Positions 26,924 to 38,126 of a stretch of DNA of 64,000 nucleotides are shown one piece after another (the first letter of the stretch is position 1; each line of letters begins with the position of its first letter). The DNA lies in the NCBI GenBank assembly GCA_039105265.1, contig JAPFFF010000052.1, positions 1 through 64,000 on the forward strand. The letters are read 5' to 3'. The notes under the pieces are model-generated. The model did no database searches. It saw only the letters and a program-made list of their open reading frames with translations, and was not told the origin of the DNA. The position numbers and the translations under genes were made by a program. This stretch comes from Tritrichomonas musculus (taxonomy: Eukaryota; Parabasalia; Tritrichomonadida; Tritrichomonadidae).

Positions 26924-29900
26924 ATAATCAGATATGCAGGAACGGCGGGAGGGGAGGAAGACAGAGAGGCATATGAGATTATCAGATATGCAGGAACGGC
27001 GGGAGGGGAGGAAGACAGAGAGGCATATGAGATTATCAGATATGCAGGAACGGCGGGAGGGGAGGAAGACAGAGAGGCATATGAGATTATCAGATATGCA
27101 GGAACGGCGGGAGGGGAGGAAGACAGAGAGGCATATGAGATTATCAGATATGCAGGAACGGCGGGAGGGGAGGAAGACAGAGAGGCATATGAGATTATCA
27201 GATATGCAGGAACGGCGGGAGGGGAGGAAGACAGAGAGGCATATGAGATTATCAGATATGCAGGAACGGCGGGAGGGGAGGAAGACAGAGAGGCATATGA
27301 GATTATCAGATATGCAGGAACGGCGGGAGGGGAGGAAGACAGAGAGGCATATGAGATTATCAGATATGCAGGAACGGCGGGAGGGGAGGAAGACAGAGAG
27401 GCATATGAGATTATCAGATATGCAGGAACGGCGGGAGGGGAGGAAGACAGAGAGGCATATGAGATTATCAGATATGCAGGAACGGCGGGAGGGGAGGAAG
27501 ACAGAGAGGCATATGAGATTATCAGATATGCAGGAACGGCGGGAGGGGAGGAAGACAGAGAGGCATATGAGATTATCAGATATGCAGGAACGGCGGGAGG
27601 GGAGGAAGACAGAGAGGCATATGAGATTATCAGATATGCAGGAACGGCGGGAGGGGAGGAAGACAGAGAGGCATATGAGATTATCAGATATGCAGGAACG
27701 GCGGGAGGGGAGGAAGACAGAGAGGCATATGAGATTATCAGATATGCAGGAACGGCGGGAGGGGAGGAAGACAGAGAGGCATATGAGATTATCAGATATG
27801 CAGGAACGGCGGGAGGGGAGGAAGACAGAGAGGCATATGAGATTATCAGATATGCAGGAACGGCGGGAGGGGAGGAAGACAGAGAGGCATATGAGATTAT
27901 CAGATATGCAGGAACGGCGGGAGGGGAGGAAGACAGAGAGGCATATGAGATTATCAGATATGCAGGAACGGCGGGAGGGGAGGAAGACAGAGAGGCATAT
28001 GAGATTATCAGATATGCAGGAACGGCGGGAGGGGAGGAAGACAGAGAGGCATATGAGATTATCAGATATGCAGGAACGGCGGGAGGGGAGGAAGACAGAG
28101 AGGCATATGAGATTATCAGATATGCAGGAACGGCGGGAGGGGAGGAAGACAGAGAGGCATATGAGATTATCAGATATGCAGGAACGGCGGGAGGGGAGGA
28201 AGACAGAGAGGCATATGAGATTATCAGATATGCAGGAACGGCGGGAGGGGAGGAAGACAGAGAGGCATATGAGATTATCAGATATGCAGGAACGGCGGGA
28301 GGGGAGGAAGACAGAGAGGCATATGAGATTATCAGATATGCAGGAACGGCGGGAGGGGAGGAAGACAGAGAGGCATATGAGATTATCAGATATGCAGGAA
28401 CGGCGGGAGGGGAGGAAGACAGAGAGGCATATGAGATTATCAGATATGCAGGAACGGCGGGAGGGGAGGAAGACAGAGAGGCATATGAGATTATCAGATA
28501 TGCAGGAACGGCGGGAGGGGAGGAAGACAGAGAGGCATATGAGATTATCAGATATGCAGGAACGGCGGGAGGGGAGGAAGACAGAGAGGCATATGAGATT
28601 ATCAGATATGCAGGAACGGCGGGAGGGGAGGAAGACAGAGAGGCATATGAGATTATCAGATATGCAGGAACGGCGGGAGGGGAGGAAGACAGAGAGGCAT
28701 ATGAGATTATCAGATATGCAGGAACGGCGGGAGGGGAGGAAGACAGAGAGGCATATGAGATTATCAGATATGCAGGAACGGCGGGAGGGGAGGAAGACAG
28801 AGAGGCATATGAGATTATCAGATATGCAGGAACGGCGGGAGGGGAGGAAGACAGAGAGGCATATGAGATTATCAGATATGCAGGAACGGCGGGAGGGGAG
28901 GAAGACAGAGAGGCATATGAGATTATCAGATATGCAGGAACGGCGGGAGGGGAGGAAGACAGAGAGGCATATGAGATTATCAGATATGCAGGAACGGCGG
29001 GAGGGGAGGAAGACAGAGAGGCATATGAGATTATCAGATATGCAGGAACGGCGGGAGGGGAGGAAGACAGAGAGGCATATGAGATTATCAGATATGCAGG
29101 AACGGTGGGGGAGGGGAGGAAGACAGAGAGGCATATGAGATTATCAGATATGCAGGAACGGCGGGAGGGGAGGAAGACAGAGAGGCATATGAGATTATCA
29201 GATATGCAGGAACGGCGGGAGGGGAGGAAGACAGAGAGGCATATGAGATTATCAGATATGCAGGAACGGCGGGAGGGGAGGAAGACAGAGAGGCATATGA
29301 GATTATCAGATATGCAGGAACGGCGGGAGGGGAGGAAGACAGAGAGGCATATGAGATTATCAGATATGCAGGAACGGCGGGAGGGGAGGAAGACAGAGTG
29401 GCATATGAGATTATCAGATATGCAGGAACGGCGGGAGGGGAGGAAGACAGAGAGGCATATGAGATTATCAGATATGCAGGAACGGCGGGAGGGGAGGAAG
29501 ACAGAGAGGCATATGAGATTATCAGATATGCAGGAACGGCGGGAGGGGAGGAAGACAGAGAGGCATATGAGATTATCAGATATGCAGGAACGGCGGGAGG
29601 GGAGGAAGACAGAGAGGCATATGAGATTATCAGATATGCAGGAACGGCGGGAGGGGAGGAAGACAGAGAGGCATATGAGATTATCAGATATGCAGGAACG
29701 GCGGGAGGGGAGGAAGACAGAGAGGCATATGAGATTATCAGATATGCAGGAACGGCGGGAGGGGAGGAAGACAGAGAGGCATATGAGATTATCAGATATG
29801 CAGGAACGGCGGGAGGGGAGGAAGACAGAGAGGCATATGAGATTATCAGATATGCAGGAACGGCGGGAGGGGAGGAAGACAGAGAGGCATATGAGATTAT

Positions 29901-29952
29901 CAGATATGCAGGAACGGCGGGAGGGGAGGAAGACAGAGATGAATATGAGATT
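26924..29952. repeat. 54-bp minisatellite, about 56 near-identical copies
   Basis: Unit length is exactly 54 bp. The core TTATCAGATATGCAGGAAC is shared with the 31-bp array, joined to GGCGGGAGGGGAGGAAGAC and AGAGAGGCATATGAGA. By spacing there are 40 perfect intervals from 26934 to 29094, one unit longer by 2 bp (near 29105), then 14 more. I see only one or two substitutions (for example near 29398). Because 54 is a multiple of three and the unit lacks stops in several frames, long open frames exist on both strands. The +2 unit switches frames. I regard these as accidental. Confidence 0.96.
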
Positions 29953-30460
29953 GAAAAAAAAACCAAAAATTCTCAAATACTCTGAAATTTTATTTTTTAA
30001 ATATTACATTCAAACAGATATTTTTAATATTCTTGTTTTCGCGGCTCGAAATTCGACTTCGGCCCAATTTCCCGAATATTTTAAAATAATTAGCCCCTTT
30101 TCCTTCTCCGTATATCGGCTCATAAGTGTTGAATTGCACGAGCAAGTTACTAGGATCGAAAAAGCAGCTTTCTTTGACTGCGTATTTCTTAAGTACGTCT
30201 TCATCCTTCAAAATTCGCAGCTGCAAGTAATTGGAAAGATGGCCTTTGAGCATTCTACAATCGGGTGCTTTTACATTCCGCCAAAAGTATCATGCTTCTT
30301 TGTTAATGCTTTCAGTGATTGTAACCAACTAGTAATTGTTGAAATTGATGAAAATTCGCATTTGGAAGAGATAAATTATCCTCATATAAGTGAGTTTGAA
30401 AGCTACATCATCATGGTTCCAATGAAATTGAGGAACTTGTTCAAAAATAATGGCAATTAA
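29953..30460 (+). pseudogene. BspA-like leucine-rich-repeat fragment
   Basis: The reading frame that leaves the 54-bp array runs on through unique sequence to a stop at 30460. Its last 115 residues follow the BspA/LRR_5 pattern of trichomonad surface proteins: VTRIEKAAFFDC, LQVIGKMAFEHSTIGCFYIP, VSCFFVNAFSDCNQLVIVEI, with the repeated I-x-x-x-A-F spacing. There is no proper start, signal peptide or transmembrane tail; the 5' part of the gene is replaced by the repeat array. BspA family members are usually several hundred residues long. I read it as the 3' remnant of a host gene; a chimeric expressed product is unlikely but not excluded. Confidence 0.72.
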
Positions 30461-30930
30461 ATTTCATTCTATAAATAATTAAATTATCTGATTATAAATT
30501 TATGATTTATGAGATAATGCATTCATTAACCAAATATATAACTTGAATTCAACAATAAGAATTGTCTAACTGAGCTCATAAACAAATGAGTTTTGGATAA
30601 ATTTAAATCAATTTAATACTAGGAATAAAAAAAAAAGTATGATAGCGAAAAAAGATCAAAGACAAATATATAGATTTGTGTTTGTGATCCACTCAAATTT
30701 CTCAATAAGAAATCAGACATGATATTTCTTTAGAATCTTATAAATTATGAAAACACAGAATTCCAAAAATAAATGTAAATGATGCGTTCAACCAATATAC
30801 AAAATCGACATCATTAATTGCATAAGTTATAAGTATGTCTTTAATGTAAAAAAAATATAGAATACAATAAAATAATATGTATTTTTTAATATCCATAAAA
30901 AAGAATTAGAAAAAAAAAAAAACAATACGG
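30461..30930. other. AT-rich intergenic stretch
   Basis: No credible reading frame, RNA gene or repeat beyond homopolymer runs. It lies downstream of both the LRR fragment and the leftward ABC transporter gene, so it is a convergent 3' region. Confidence 0.6.
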
Positions 30931-32787
30931 TCACTCAGCGAGCTTGTTGAGTGTCTCCTGGCTCTCTGTGCGCCCGCCGCCGAGCTGCCTCTGCACCAGG
31001 TTGTAGTAGTGGCCGCCGAGCCTGACGAGCTCCTCGTGCGTTCCCTTCTCCACCAAGCTTCCAGACTCGAACACGTAGATCATCCTGGCTGCGCGAATTG
31101 TGCCGAGCCTGTGGGCAATGATGAGGGACGTCCTCCCCTCCATCACCTTGTCGAGCGCGCGCTGCACCTTTCTCTCGCTCTCTGAGTCGAGTGCCGACGT
31201 CGCCTCGTCTGTGATGAGCACGACCGGGTCCTTCAGGACTGCGCGCGCGATTGCAATGCGCTGCCTCTGCCCGCCGCTGAGCGCGCCGCCCTTCTCGCCG
31301 ACGCTGCTCTCGTAGCCGCCCGGCAGCTTCCGTATGAACCTGTCGGCGAGCGCAACCTCGGCGGCGCGCACGACTTCCTCCTGCGAGGCGTTGCTGCGCG
31401 AGTAAGAGATGTTCTCGCGCGCGGACATTGCGAAGAGCTGCGGGTCCTGCTGCACGACGCCGACGACCCTGTGTACCCAGCGCGGGTCGAGCTCTGCCAG
31501 CGGGACCCCGTCGAAGAGGACCTCGCCGCTGTCGACGTCGTAGAACCTGAGGAGGAGCTGCACGACTGTCGACTTGCCGCTGCCCGAGTGGCCGACAAGC
31601 GCGGCAATCTCGCCCGGCGCGATGTCGAACGACACGTCGCGCAGCACCCACGCGTTGCGCGTCGGGTACCTGAACCAGACGTTCCTGAACTGGATGCGGC
31701 CGCGGAAGTTGTCTATCGTCCTTGTCTGCGCCTTGTCCGTGCGCACGTCCGCGACGGCGAAGATCCGCTCTGCGGCGCTGATTGCCTTCTGCTCCTCGCG
31801 GTAGGTGCCGGTGAGGTTCCTGAGCCCGAGCGAGCCGAGGAACGAGACGCGCGTGAACGAGAAGAGGCTGCCGACCGACATCCGGCCCCGCAGCACGAAG
31901 TAGCCCCCGACGTTCAGCGAGAAGATGACCGCGGACCAGTTCAGCAGGTAGGCGAGCGAGAAGCCGACGCCGCTGCTTGCGCGCGCGAGCCTGTCGTAGC
32001 GGCTGCCCTCGGCCGCGGCCTCGTCGTAGCGCTCGGCGTCGCGCGCCTGGCGGTTGAACGAGAAGACGACGCGCGCGTTCGAGAGGGACTCGTCCGCGAT
32101 GGTGACGGACTTCGACGTCGAGGCGAACTTCTTGTCCATGTAGCGCAGCGACATCTGGCGGAACAGCTTCATCAGGGCGCTCGAGAAGATAATCGAGATA
32201 AAAGTGATACTCGCAAGAATCCAGTTGATCGAGAAACTGACAAGAATAGAGCTTATGAATTGGCCTATAAAGCGAAGTTGGGAAGCTTTGGCTTCTGTAA
32301 AACATGATTCAACACTTTGTGCATCATCTGTAAGTAAAGTTAATAATTCACCAATTGTATGAGTATCAAAAAAGGTAACATCATTTTCCATTAACGATTT
32401 AAATAATATGGAGCGAATTTTATTACCAATACTTGAACCTATACTAATCCAACCTGTATAATTTATATATGAACAAACTGAAGAAAATAATCCGTATATT
32501 AATACAATAATTGAGTATTTTTTGATTTGAACTGTGCAATCTTCATGAGATAACGAATCAACTATTTTTCCCATGCAATAATTTGAAACAATTTGTGTTG
32601 TCCCTGGAACCATTGACGGCAAAAGAACTAAAAAATAAGTTAATTTACGATAAAAAAGCCAATACATTCGAGGAATAAATTTTATATATCGATTTTTCTT
32701 TTTTCTGTTGTCTTCATGTATTTGTGGCGAATTTATTGGAGGAATAGCTTCATCACGAAGAAGTCTTGATCCATCAATATTACTCAT
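30931..32787 (-). CDS. ABCB-type half transporter (MDR/TAP family)
   Basis: 618 residues. The N-terminal membrane domain has about six hydrophobic segments (residues 45-320). One ATP-binding domain follows: Walker A GHSGSGKST near 395, Q-loop QQDPQLF, signature ALSGGQRQRIAIARA near 500, Walker B VVLITDEATSALD and H-loop IAHRLGTIRAA. It exports lipids, peptides or drugs as a dimer; the substrate is unknown. The first 195 codons are AT-rich. From about 32200 down to the stop the codons are very GC-rich (roughly 60-65% by eye), although the family pattern continues without a gap. The switch lies inside the membrane domain. Confidence 0.95.
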   Translation of the reverse strand: MSNIDGSRLLRDEAIPPINSPQIHEDNRKKKNRYIKFIPRMYWLFYRKLTYFLVLLPSMVPGTTQIVSNYCMGKIVDSLSHEDCTVQIKKYSIIVLIYGLFSSVCSYINYTGWISIGSSIGNKIRSILFKSLMENDVTFFDTHTIGELLTLLTDDAQSVESCFTEAKASQLRFIGQFISSILVSFSINWILASITFISIIFSSALMKLFRQMSLRYMDKKFASTSKSVTIADESLSNARVVFSFNRQARDAERYDEAAAEGSRYDRLARASSGVGFSLAYLLNWSAVIFSLNVGGYFVLRGRMSVGSLFSFTRVSFLGSLGLRNLTGTYREEQKAISAAERIFAVADVRTDKAQTRTIDNFRGRIQFRNVWFRYPTRNAWVLRDVSFDIAPGEIAALVGHSGSGKSTVVQLLLRFYDVDSGEVLFDGVPLAELDPRWVHRVVGVVQQDPQLFAMSARENISYSRSNASQEEVVRAAEVALADRFIRKLPGGYESSVGEKGGALSGGQRQRIAIARAVLKDPVVLITDEATSALDSESERKVQRALDKVMEGRTSLIIAHRLGTIRAARMIYVFESGSLVEKGTHEELVRLGGHYYNLVQRQLGGGRTESQETLNKLAE

Positions 32788-32879
32788 TTTCTTTTTTTAA
32801 ATTTTTTTTATATAAAAAAAAAAACGATCAAATAATTTTCTCAAAAATATTTTTTTTACATGAACTTAATTAAGATCTT

Positions 32880-34460
32880 AGATGAATTCAAATTCAACAA
32901 TAGATAAAAAAAACTGGAGAAATAGTAATTACGGTCCCAATTCTCGAAACTGATGATAAATATTTTATCGATTCTGATTGTAAAATTACATCAAATTGCA
33001 ATACTGTTATATAATGTAATGTTTTTAAAATTTTATCATCACCTGAAGTAGAAATTTCAAATATTAATTTTGAAGCTACAGTTTTTGTTTCGGAAGAATA
33101 GCACTATTAAAAAATCTAAAGAATCAAAAGCAGCTTTAACATTACAAGATTGTAATAATGCTACAATTAGTCATGTCACTATTACAGAAACTGAAAATCT
33201 TCCAGGTTTATACATTTACAAAAAATTGTGTTGTAATGGCTGATCATTTATTAATTCACAACACACTTTATTACTATGCAGTAATTGTTCTTTTTTAACA
33301 ATTACAGATTCAGAATTTCTTAATACCGAATCAAACGAAATAATTGTCAAAAAACAATCATACATTTATATCCAAAACTGTTCCCTTTGTAATACTAAGT
33401 GTCCAGCCATATATGTACAGAAATCTCAATGTAAAAAAAAAAAAAAAACAATTATTTCGAAAGTGTGGAGGAAACTTCTCTCTCAGTTGAAGAATCAAAA
33501 GATTTCTTGATTGAAAATAATCGTTTCAATAAGGTGAAGAGTACTGCTGTTTCAGCTCTCAATGAGTCTGAAGGAGGTTATTGTCAATAACACATTCACC
33601 AACGTTGATGGCAACGGAGTCTACTGCAGCAACTCGCAAGTCGAGATAAAAGACAACAACATGGCAGAAACAGTGCACCCGGGCATTGCAGTCCTCAAAG
33701 ACTCCAAAGCTACGATCATCAACAACAAAATCTCAAAAGTCGAGTGCAGCGGAGTCTCCGTGAGGGCTGCAAAGGAAGCCACAATCGAGAGTTCAGAAAT
33801 AAAGGAAGTGAAGCAAAGCGGCGTCTCCGTCTCAGGCATAGAAAAGTGCAGCCAGCGCGGAATAACCGCCATCGAGAGCTACAGCAGGTCAAGCGTCTTC
33901 GCGTCTGGGACACTCAACGCGGATCACAATCACATCGACGGCGTCGAGAACGCGGTGGCCCGCTTTGCATGCAGAGGCGGCGGGGAGATTGTCGACAGCG
34001 AGCTCGCTAACTGCCCGGCGCTGTGCCATACGACGAGCAAGCCCTACGTTGCACGAAACGGCGGCTTTGGAGGCCTGACGAATGACGAGGAGCGTAAAGG
34101 CGAGCATGTCACATTTGACAACAGCTCTGCGTGATGTGCCATGTCAGGCCATGCGACTGCTTCCTCCTCGAGTGCGGCCACAAGGTCTACTGCAAGGAGT
34201 GCGCGATGAAGGCGAAGGAGACAGGCGGGAAGTGCCCGCTCTGCAGGTTCCCAATCGATGATATATCAACTGGATTCAATATCGGCGAGGACGATACGTG
34301 CATTATATATTTTGAGAACAAGGGAGACTGCATGATACAGCCATGTGGTCACATTGGAGTATGCGAAAAAAAAAAATAGTTGTCCAATATGTCATACTAA
34401 GAATGTTATACTTATAAAAGAATTGTTATGTTTTATTATTATTATTATTGTTATTACATA
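32880..34460 (+). pseudogene. Broken parallel beta-helix/RING-finger gene
   Basis: Successive frames read as one protein family: ALTLQDCNNATISHVTITET, then LTITDSEFLNTES, then (33562-34134, 190 codons) a clear right-handed beta-helix with about 23-residue turns such as KATIINNKISKVECSGVSVR. After a frame change near 34131 comes a C3HC4 RING (CGHKVYCKEC...KCPLC), then a second zinc-binding half (CGHIGVCE ... SCPICHTKN) interrupted at an A9-10 run near 34370. Stops near 33100 and 33240 and an A16 run near 33432 also break it. Composition is AT-rich, then GC-rich from 33560 to 34250, then AT-rich again. Homopolymer sequencing errors could explain some but not all breaks. Confidence 0.75.
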
Positions 34461-34591
34461 AAAAAAATTATTATTATTAATAAATATATAAAACAAAGTT
34501 TTTAAGTTTTGTTATAAAATTTGTATTCAAAAAAATCCGTTATTTTACGTGATTCAATGATCATTGAAAAGAAAAAAAAGCATATATAAAT

Positions 34592-37500
34592 ATGACTTTA
34601 GGACATTATGGAATTGATCCTCGTAAAACATTTGGTGATATTTCATATAATAAACCTCCAGTTCTTGGTTCATTAGCGCCGATACATGTTCCATCTCCGA
34701 GCAAAGCTCCAATAAATTATCCAAATATTAACAAAAATCAAAACGCTTATTTATATGGCAATGGTAGAAGAGGTGGTGGGGCAAGTGGTCCTTTATTAGG
34801 TGTATCACATATTGATAATTCAAACTCATCTTCAATTTTATCTACTCCATCAGCAATCGAAGCAGAAAGGCGTTACGAACTTATAGAAAATATGTTACGT
34901 AATTTATATTCACAGCCATGTCATACAGCTATTGAACAAACTTTAATACAGTTATTAGGAGCAACAAATGCAATTGTTTGGTTAAATAATTCAATGGCTA
35001 ACATATTATATTCGCCATCAATTTCGCGTACATGTAAATATCAAACAGCCATTGTTGGACTTTGTTTTCGAACGAAAAAAATAATTTTATCTTCAAATCC
35101 ATCTGAACATGAATCATTTAATATAGCAATAGATGTTGAAGATTCATCCACGATTTATATACCGTTATTACATTCTAATTCAGAATCGGGAGATGTTTTT
35201 GGAGTTGCTCAAGTATTTCGTAGTAATGATTGGTTACCATTTACAGACAATGACATTATACAAGCCAACTTTTTTGCACGTAAATTCAGTCAATTATCTC
35301 ATCTATTTACTCGAAGTTCTCAAGATACCACGTTTAATCTCAATGTTATTAATGCAGGGGAAAAACATCTTGTCAAGCGACTTATTGATTTACTTACAAA
35401 ACATTTTCAATGCAAATCGGCTGAATTTTGGTCGTTAGATGATGTTAGTCAATCATATTCCAAATTTGATCCGTCACAGCACTTCACTCTTATTTCCAAA
35501 AAGAATGCCGGCGTTGTCGGCCCTCTCCTTGTCTCTTGCGTGTCGATGAATTCGGAAGATATCTCAAAGCTGCCTGGCTACAACCTGGAGGTCGACGGCC
35601 CGCCCGGCGCGAGCCTGCTCGCTGTCCCGTACCACCTCAACTCGCAGACGATTGCCGTTGTCCTCCGCGGCAAAGCGCCGTTTGGCGCGGTCGAGTCTAA
35701 CCAGCTCCAGTCGCTCGTCCCGCTCATCGCGCGCGCCGTTGCGACCTTCGGCGGCGTTCCGAGCGACGAGGGCATCTCGAGCAGCGACTTTGCGCTGCGC
35801 CTCAAGGCCCTGCTCGAGGTTGCGGAGATCATCAGCGGCGTCCTCGACATCGACGTCCTCATCCCGACGATCATGCAGCGCGCGTGCCAGCTGCTCAACA
35901 CGGAGCGGTGCTCGCTCTTCCTCGTCGACTCGTCCAAGCAGGAGCTCATCTCGCGCTTCCACGGCGGGCTCGACAAGTCGCTCCGGCTGCCGATCAACCG
36001 CGGCATCGTCGGGCACACCGCGCAGACGGGCAACCTCGTCAACATCACCGACGCGTACAACGACCCGCGCTTCGACAAGGCGGTCGACCTCGCCACTGGC
36101 TTCAGGACGCGGACGATCCTCACGGTGCCGATCTACAACAACCGGGGCGAGATCGGCGGCGTCACGGAGATGATCAACCGCGTCGACGGGAGCGCGTTCG
36201 ACGAGGACGACATCAAGATGATGAAGGCGTTCAACGTCTTCTGCGGCATCTCGCTGGACAACGCGCGCCTCTACCAGACGTCGCTCGACCTGACGCGGCA
36301 GCTCCGCGGCTTCGTCGAGATGAGCAGCGCACTGAACAAGACGAAGACCGTCAGAGACGTCATCGAGCAGATCCTCGACAACGCGAAGGTCGTCATACAC
36401 GCGTCGAGGGCGACGATCTTCCTCGCCGGCAGCGACGGCGGCCAGCTGTCGCAGTTTGTCAACATCGGGAGCGACGTCGTGCACGGGACGACGTTTGCCG
36501 GCATCGTCGTCGCGGAGGGCAGGACGATGATCTTCAACCGCGAGGAGATCATCGAGCACATCAAGGACAGTGACAAGGACGCAAAGGACGCTGACCTCGA
36601 GGCGCCGTCGAGCCTGAGCAGGGTCTCCAGCGCGCTCCTCACTGACCAGGACGTCTTCGACTCGATGAAGGACCCGAGCGCGGAGCTGCCGCAGTTCGAG
36701 CCAATCTGCGGCTTCCCGCTGCTGAGCAAGACAGGCAAGTGCCTCGGCGTCATGGAGATGAGCTGCTCGTACAAGATACTGCCCGAGGACGTGAAGCTGC
36801 TCGACTGCTTCGCCGTGTTCGCGGCAGTCTCGCTCGAGAAGGCAGAGCTCGAGGACATCGCAAAGTTCGGCAAGGTCGAGATGGAGCTGAAGCAGTACAT
36901 CACGGACGACGAGCGCAAGCGCGCCGTCATACCGCAGAAGCTCGTCATCCCAGACGAGGAGTCGTCGACAATCTTCACGATCAACTTCGACGCGCCGCAG
37001 TGGGCGGGAATCGGCTTCTTCAAGATCGTCTTCAGGATGTTCGACACCTTCCACCTCCTCGACGAGTTCAAGATCCCGTCCGAGACGTTCTTCAGGTTCC
37101 TCAGCCAGATCAGCGCGACGTACAACCAGGTCCCGTACCACAACTGGCGGCACGCAGTCGACGTGACGCAGTTCATATCGTACGAGATGCTGACAGGCGG
37201 CGTGCAGAACAAGCTGCCGAAGTTCGACATGCTCGGCCTCCTCACCGCGGCCGTCTGCCACGACGCAAACCACGACGGGTTCACAAACGTCTTCAACGAG
37301 AAGGCGGAGACGCCGCTCGGCATCCTCTTCAAGAACCAGAGCGTCATGGAGACGCACCACTGCTCGGTGTCGATCGACATACTCTCAAAGGCCGAGAACA
37401 ACATATTCGCGGCGCTCTCGCCCGCCGAGTACAAGCGCATGTGGACGCTCATCATCCAGCTGATCCTGTGGACCGACATGGCAAAGCACTTCGACTTCCT

Positions 37501-37909
37501 GAAGGCGGCAAACGCTGAGATGGACAACGGCCCGCTCGACATGGAGAAGGACGAGCACAGGCTCATGATGATGCGCGCAATACTCAAGTGCGCGGACGTG
37601 TCAAACGTGTCGAGGCCATTCGAGCTCGCGGACAAGTGGTGCGACGTGCTCTGCGAGGAGTTCTTCAGGCAGGGCGACCTCGAGATGGCGTCCGGGATGG
37701 AGTACACGTCGCCGCTGAACGACAGGGAGCACCTCGACAAGCCTAAGTCGCAGATCGGGTTTTACACTTTCGTCTGCCTGCCGCTCTTCGAGGTCGCCGC
37801 GCGCGCAGTGCCAGAGCTCGTGGTGAACTGCAACCAGATCAGATCTAACCTAGAGGTGTGGAAGAACGCTGCTGCCGAGAAAGAGAAAGCTCAAGAAAAG
37901 AAGGAATGA
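34592..37909 (+). CDS. GAF-domain cyclic-nucleotide phosphodiesterase
   Basis: 1105 residues. An N-terminal Gly/Ser/Pro-rich stretch (1-85) is followed by about four GAF-type modules: near 90-230, 250-385, 405-560 (the clearest, with GIVGHTAQTGNLVNITDAYN) and 570-765. The class I PDE catalytic domain spans about 815-1085: HNWRHAVDV near 850, CHDANHDGF near 890, HHCSVSIDIL and KCADVSN near 1000 provide the metal-binding His/Asp set. It hydrolyses cAMP and/or cGMP under GAF control, as in PDE2/5/10/11. The first 305 codons are AT-rich. From about 35500 to the stop the gene is strongly GC-rich, and the switch falls inside the second GAF module. Confidence 0.95.
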   Translation: MTLGHYGIDPRKTFGDISYNKPPVLGSLAPIHVPSPSKAPINYPNINKNQNAYLYGNGRRGGGASGPLLGVSHIDNSNSSSILSTPSAIEAERRYELIENMLRNLYSQPCHTAIEQTLIQLLGATNAIVWLNNSMANILYSPSISRTCKYQTAIVGLCFRTKKIILSSNPSEHESFNIAIDVEDSSTIYIPLLHSNSESGDVFGVAQVFRSNDWLPFTDNDIIQANFFARKFSQLSHLFTRSSQDTTFNLNVINAGEKHLVKRLIDLLTKHFQCKSAEFWSLDDVSQSYSKFDPSQHFTLISKKNAGVVGPLLVSCVSMNSEDISKLPGYNLEVDGPPGASLLAVPYHLNSQTIAVVLRGKAPFGAVESNQLQSLVPLIARAVATFGGVPSDEGISSSDFALRLKALLEVAEIISGVLDIDVLIPTIMQRACQLLNTERCSLFLVDSSKQELISRFHGGLDKSLRLPINRGIVGHTAQTGNLVNITDAYNDPRFDKAVDLATGFRTRTILTVPIYNNRGEIGGVTEMINRVDGSAFDEDDIKMMKAFNVFCGISLDNARLYQTSLDLTRQLRGFVEMSSALNKTKTVRDVIEQILDNAKVVIHASRATIFLAGSDGGQLSQFVNIGSDVVHGTTFAGIVVAEGRTMIFNREEIIEHIKDSDKDAKDADLEAPSSLSRVSSALLTDQDVFDSMKDPSAELPQFEPICGFPLLSKTGKCLGVMEMSCSYKILPEDVKLLDCFAVFAAVSLEKAELEDIAKFGKVEMELKQYITDDERKRAVIPQKLVIPDEESSTIFTINFDAPQWAGIGFFKIVFRMFDTFHLLDEFKIPSETFFRFLSQISATYNQVPYHNWRHAVDVTQFISYEMLTGGVQNKLPKFDMLGLLTAAVCHDANHDGFTNVFNEKAETPLGILFKNQSVMETHHCSVSIDILSKAENNIFAALSPAEYKRMWTLIIQLILWTDMAKHFDFLKAANAEMDNGPLDMEKDEHRLMMMRAILKCADVSNVSRPFELADKWCDVLCEEFFRQGDLEMASGMEYTSPLNDREHLDKPKSQIGFYTFVCLPLFEVAARAVPELVVNCNQIRSNLEVWKNAAAEKEKAQEKKE

Positions 37910-38126
37910 GTTTTTTTTTTAAATGTTTTATTTTCTTTTGTTATATTAAAAAAAAAAAAATATTATTATTTTTAATATTAATATTATATAAAATAAATAA
38001 AAATTAATAATTATTATAGATTATCATGCCATTTTTAAAACTATATTTTATAAAATATTTTATTAAAATTACAAATATATTAATTAAAAAAAAAAAAAAC
38101 AAGCAAACAAACAAAACTAAAAGTAA

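Noticed and set aside
26867-30460. A 1197-codon repeat protein with 18-residue repeats
   Set aside because: The 54-bp unit is open in at least four frames on both strands, the frame switches at the one longer unit, and there is no signal peptide or unique N-terminus.
30935-32307. Long antisense and shifted open frames across the ABC transporter gene
   Set aside because: They arise from GC-rich codons that suppress stops; the ABC motifs lie only in the minus-strand frame of 30931-32787.
35564-37740. Long antisense frames across the phosphodiesterase gene
   Set aside because: Arg/Val/Asp-rich shadow translations of a GC-rich gene, without any domain.
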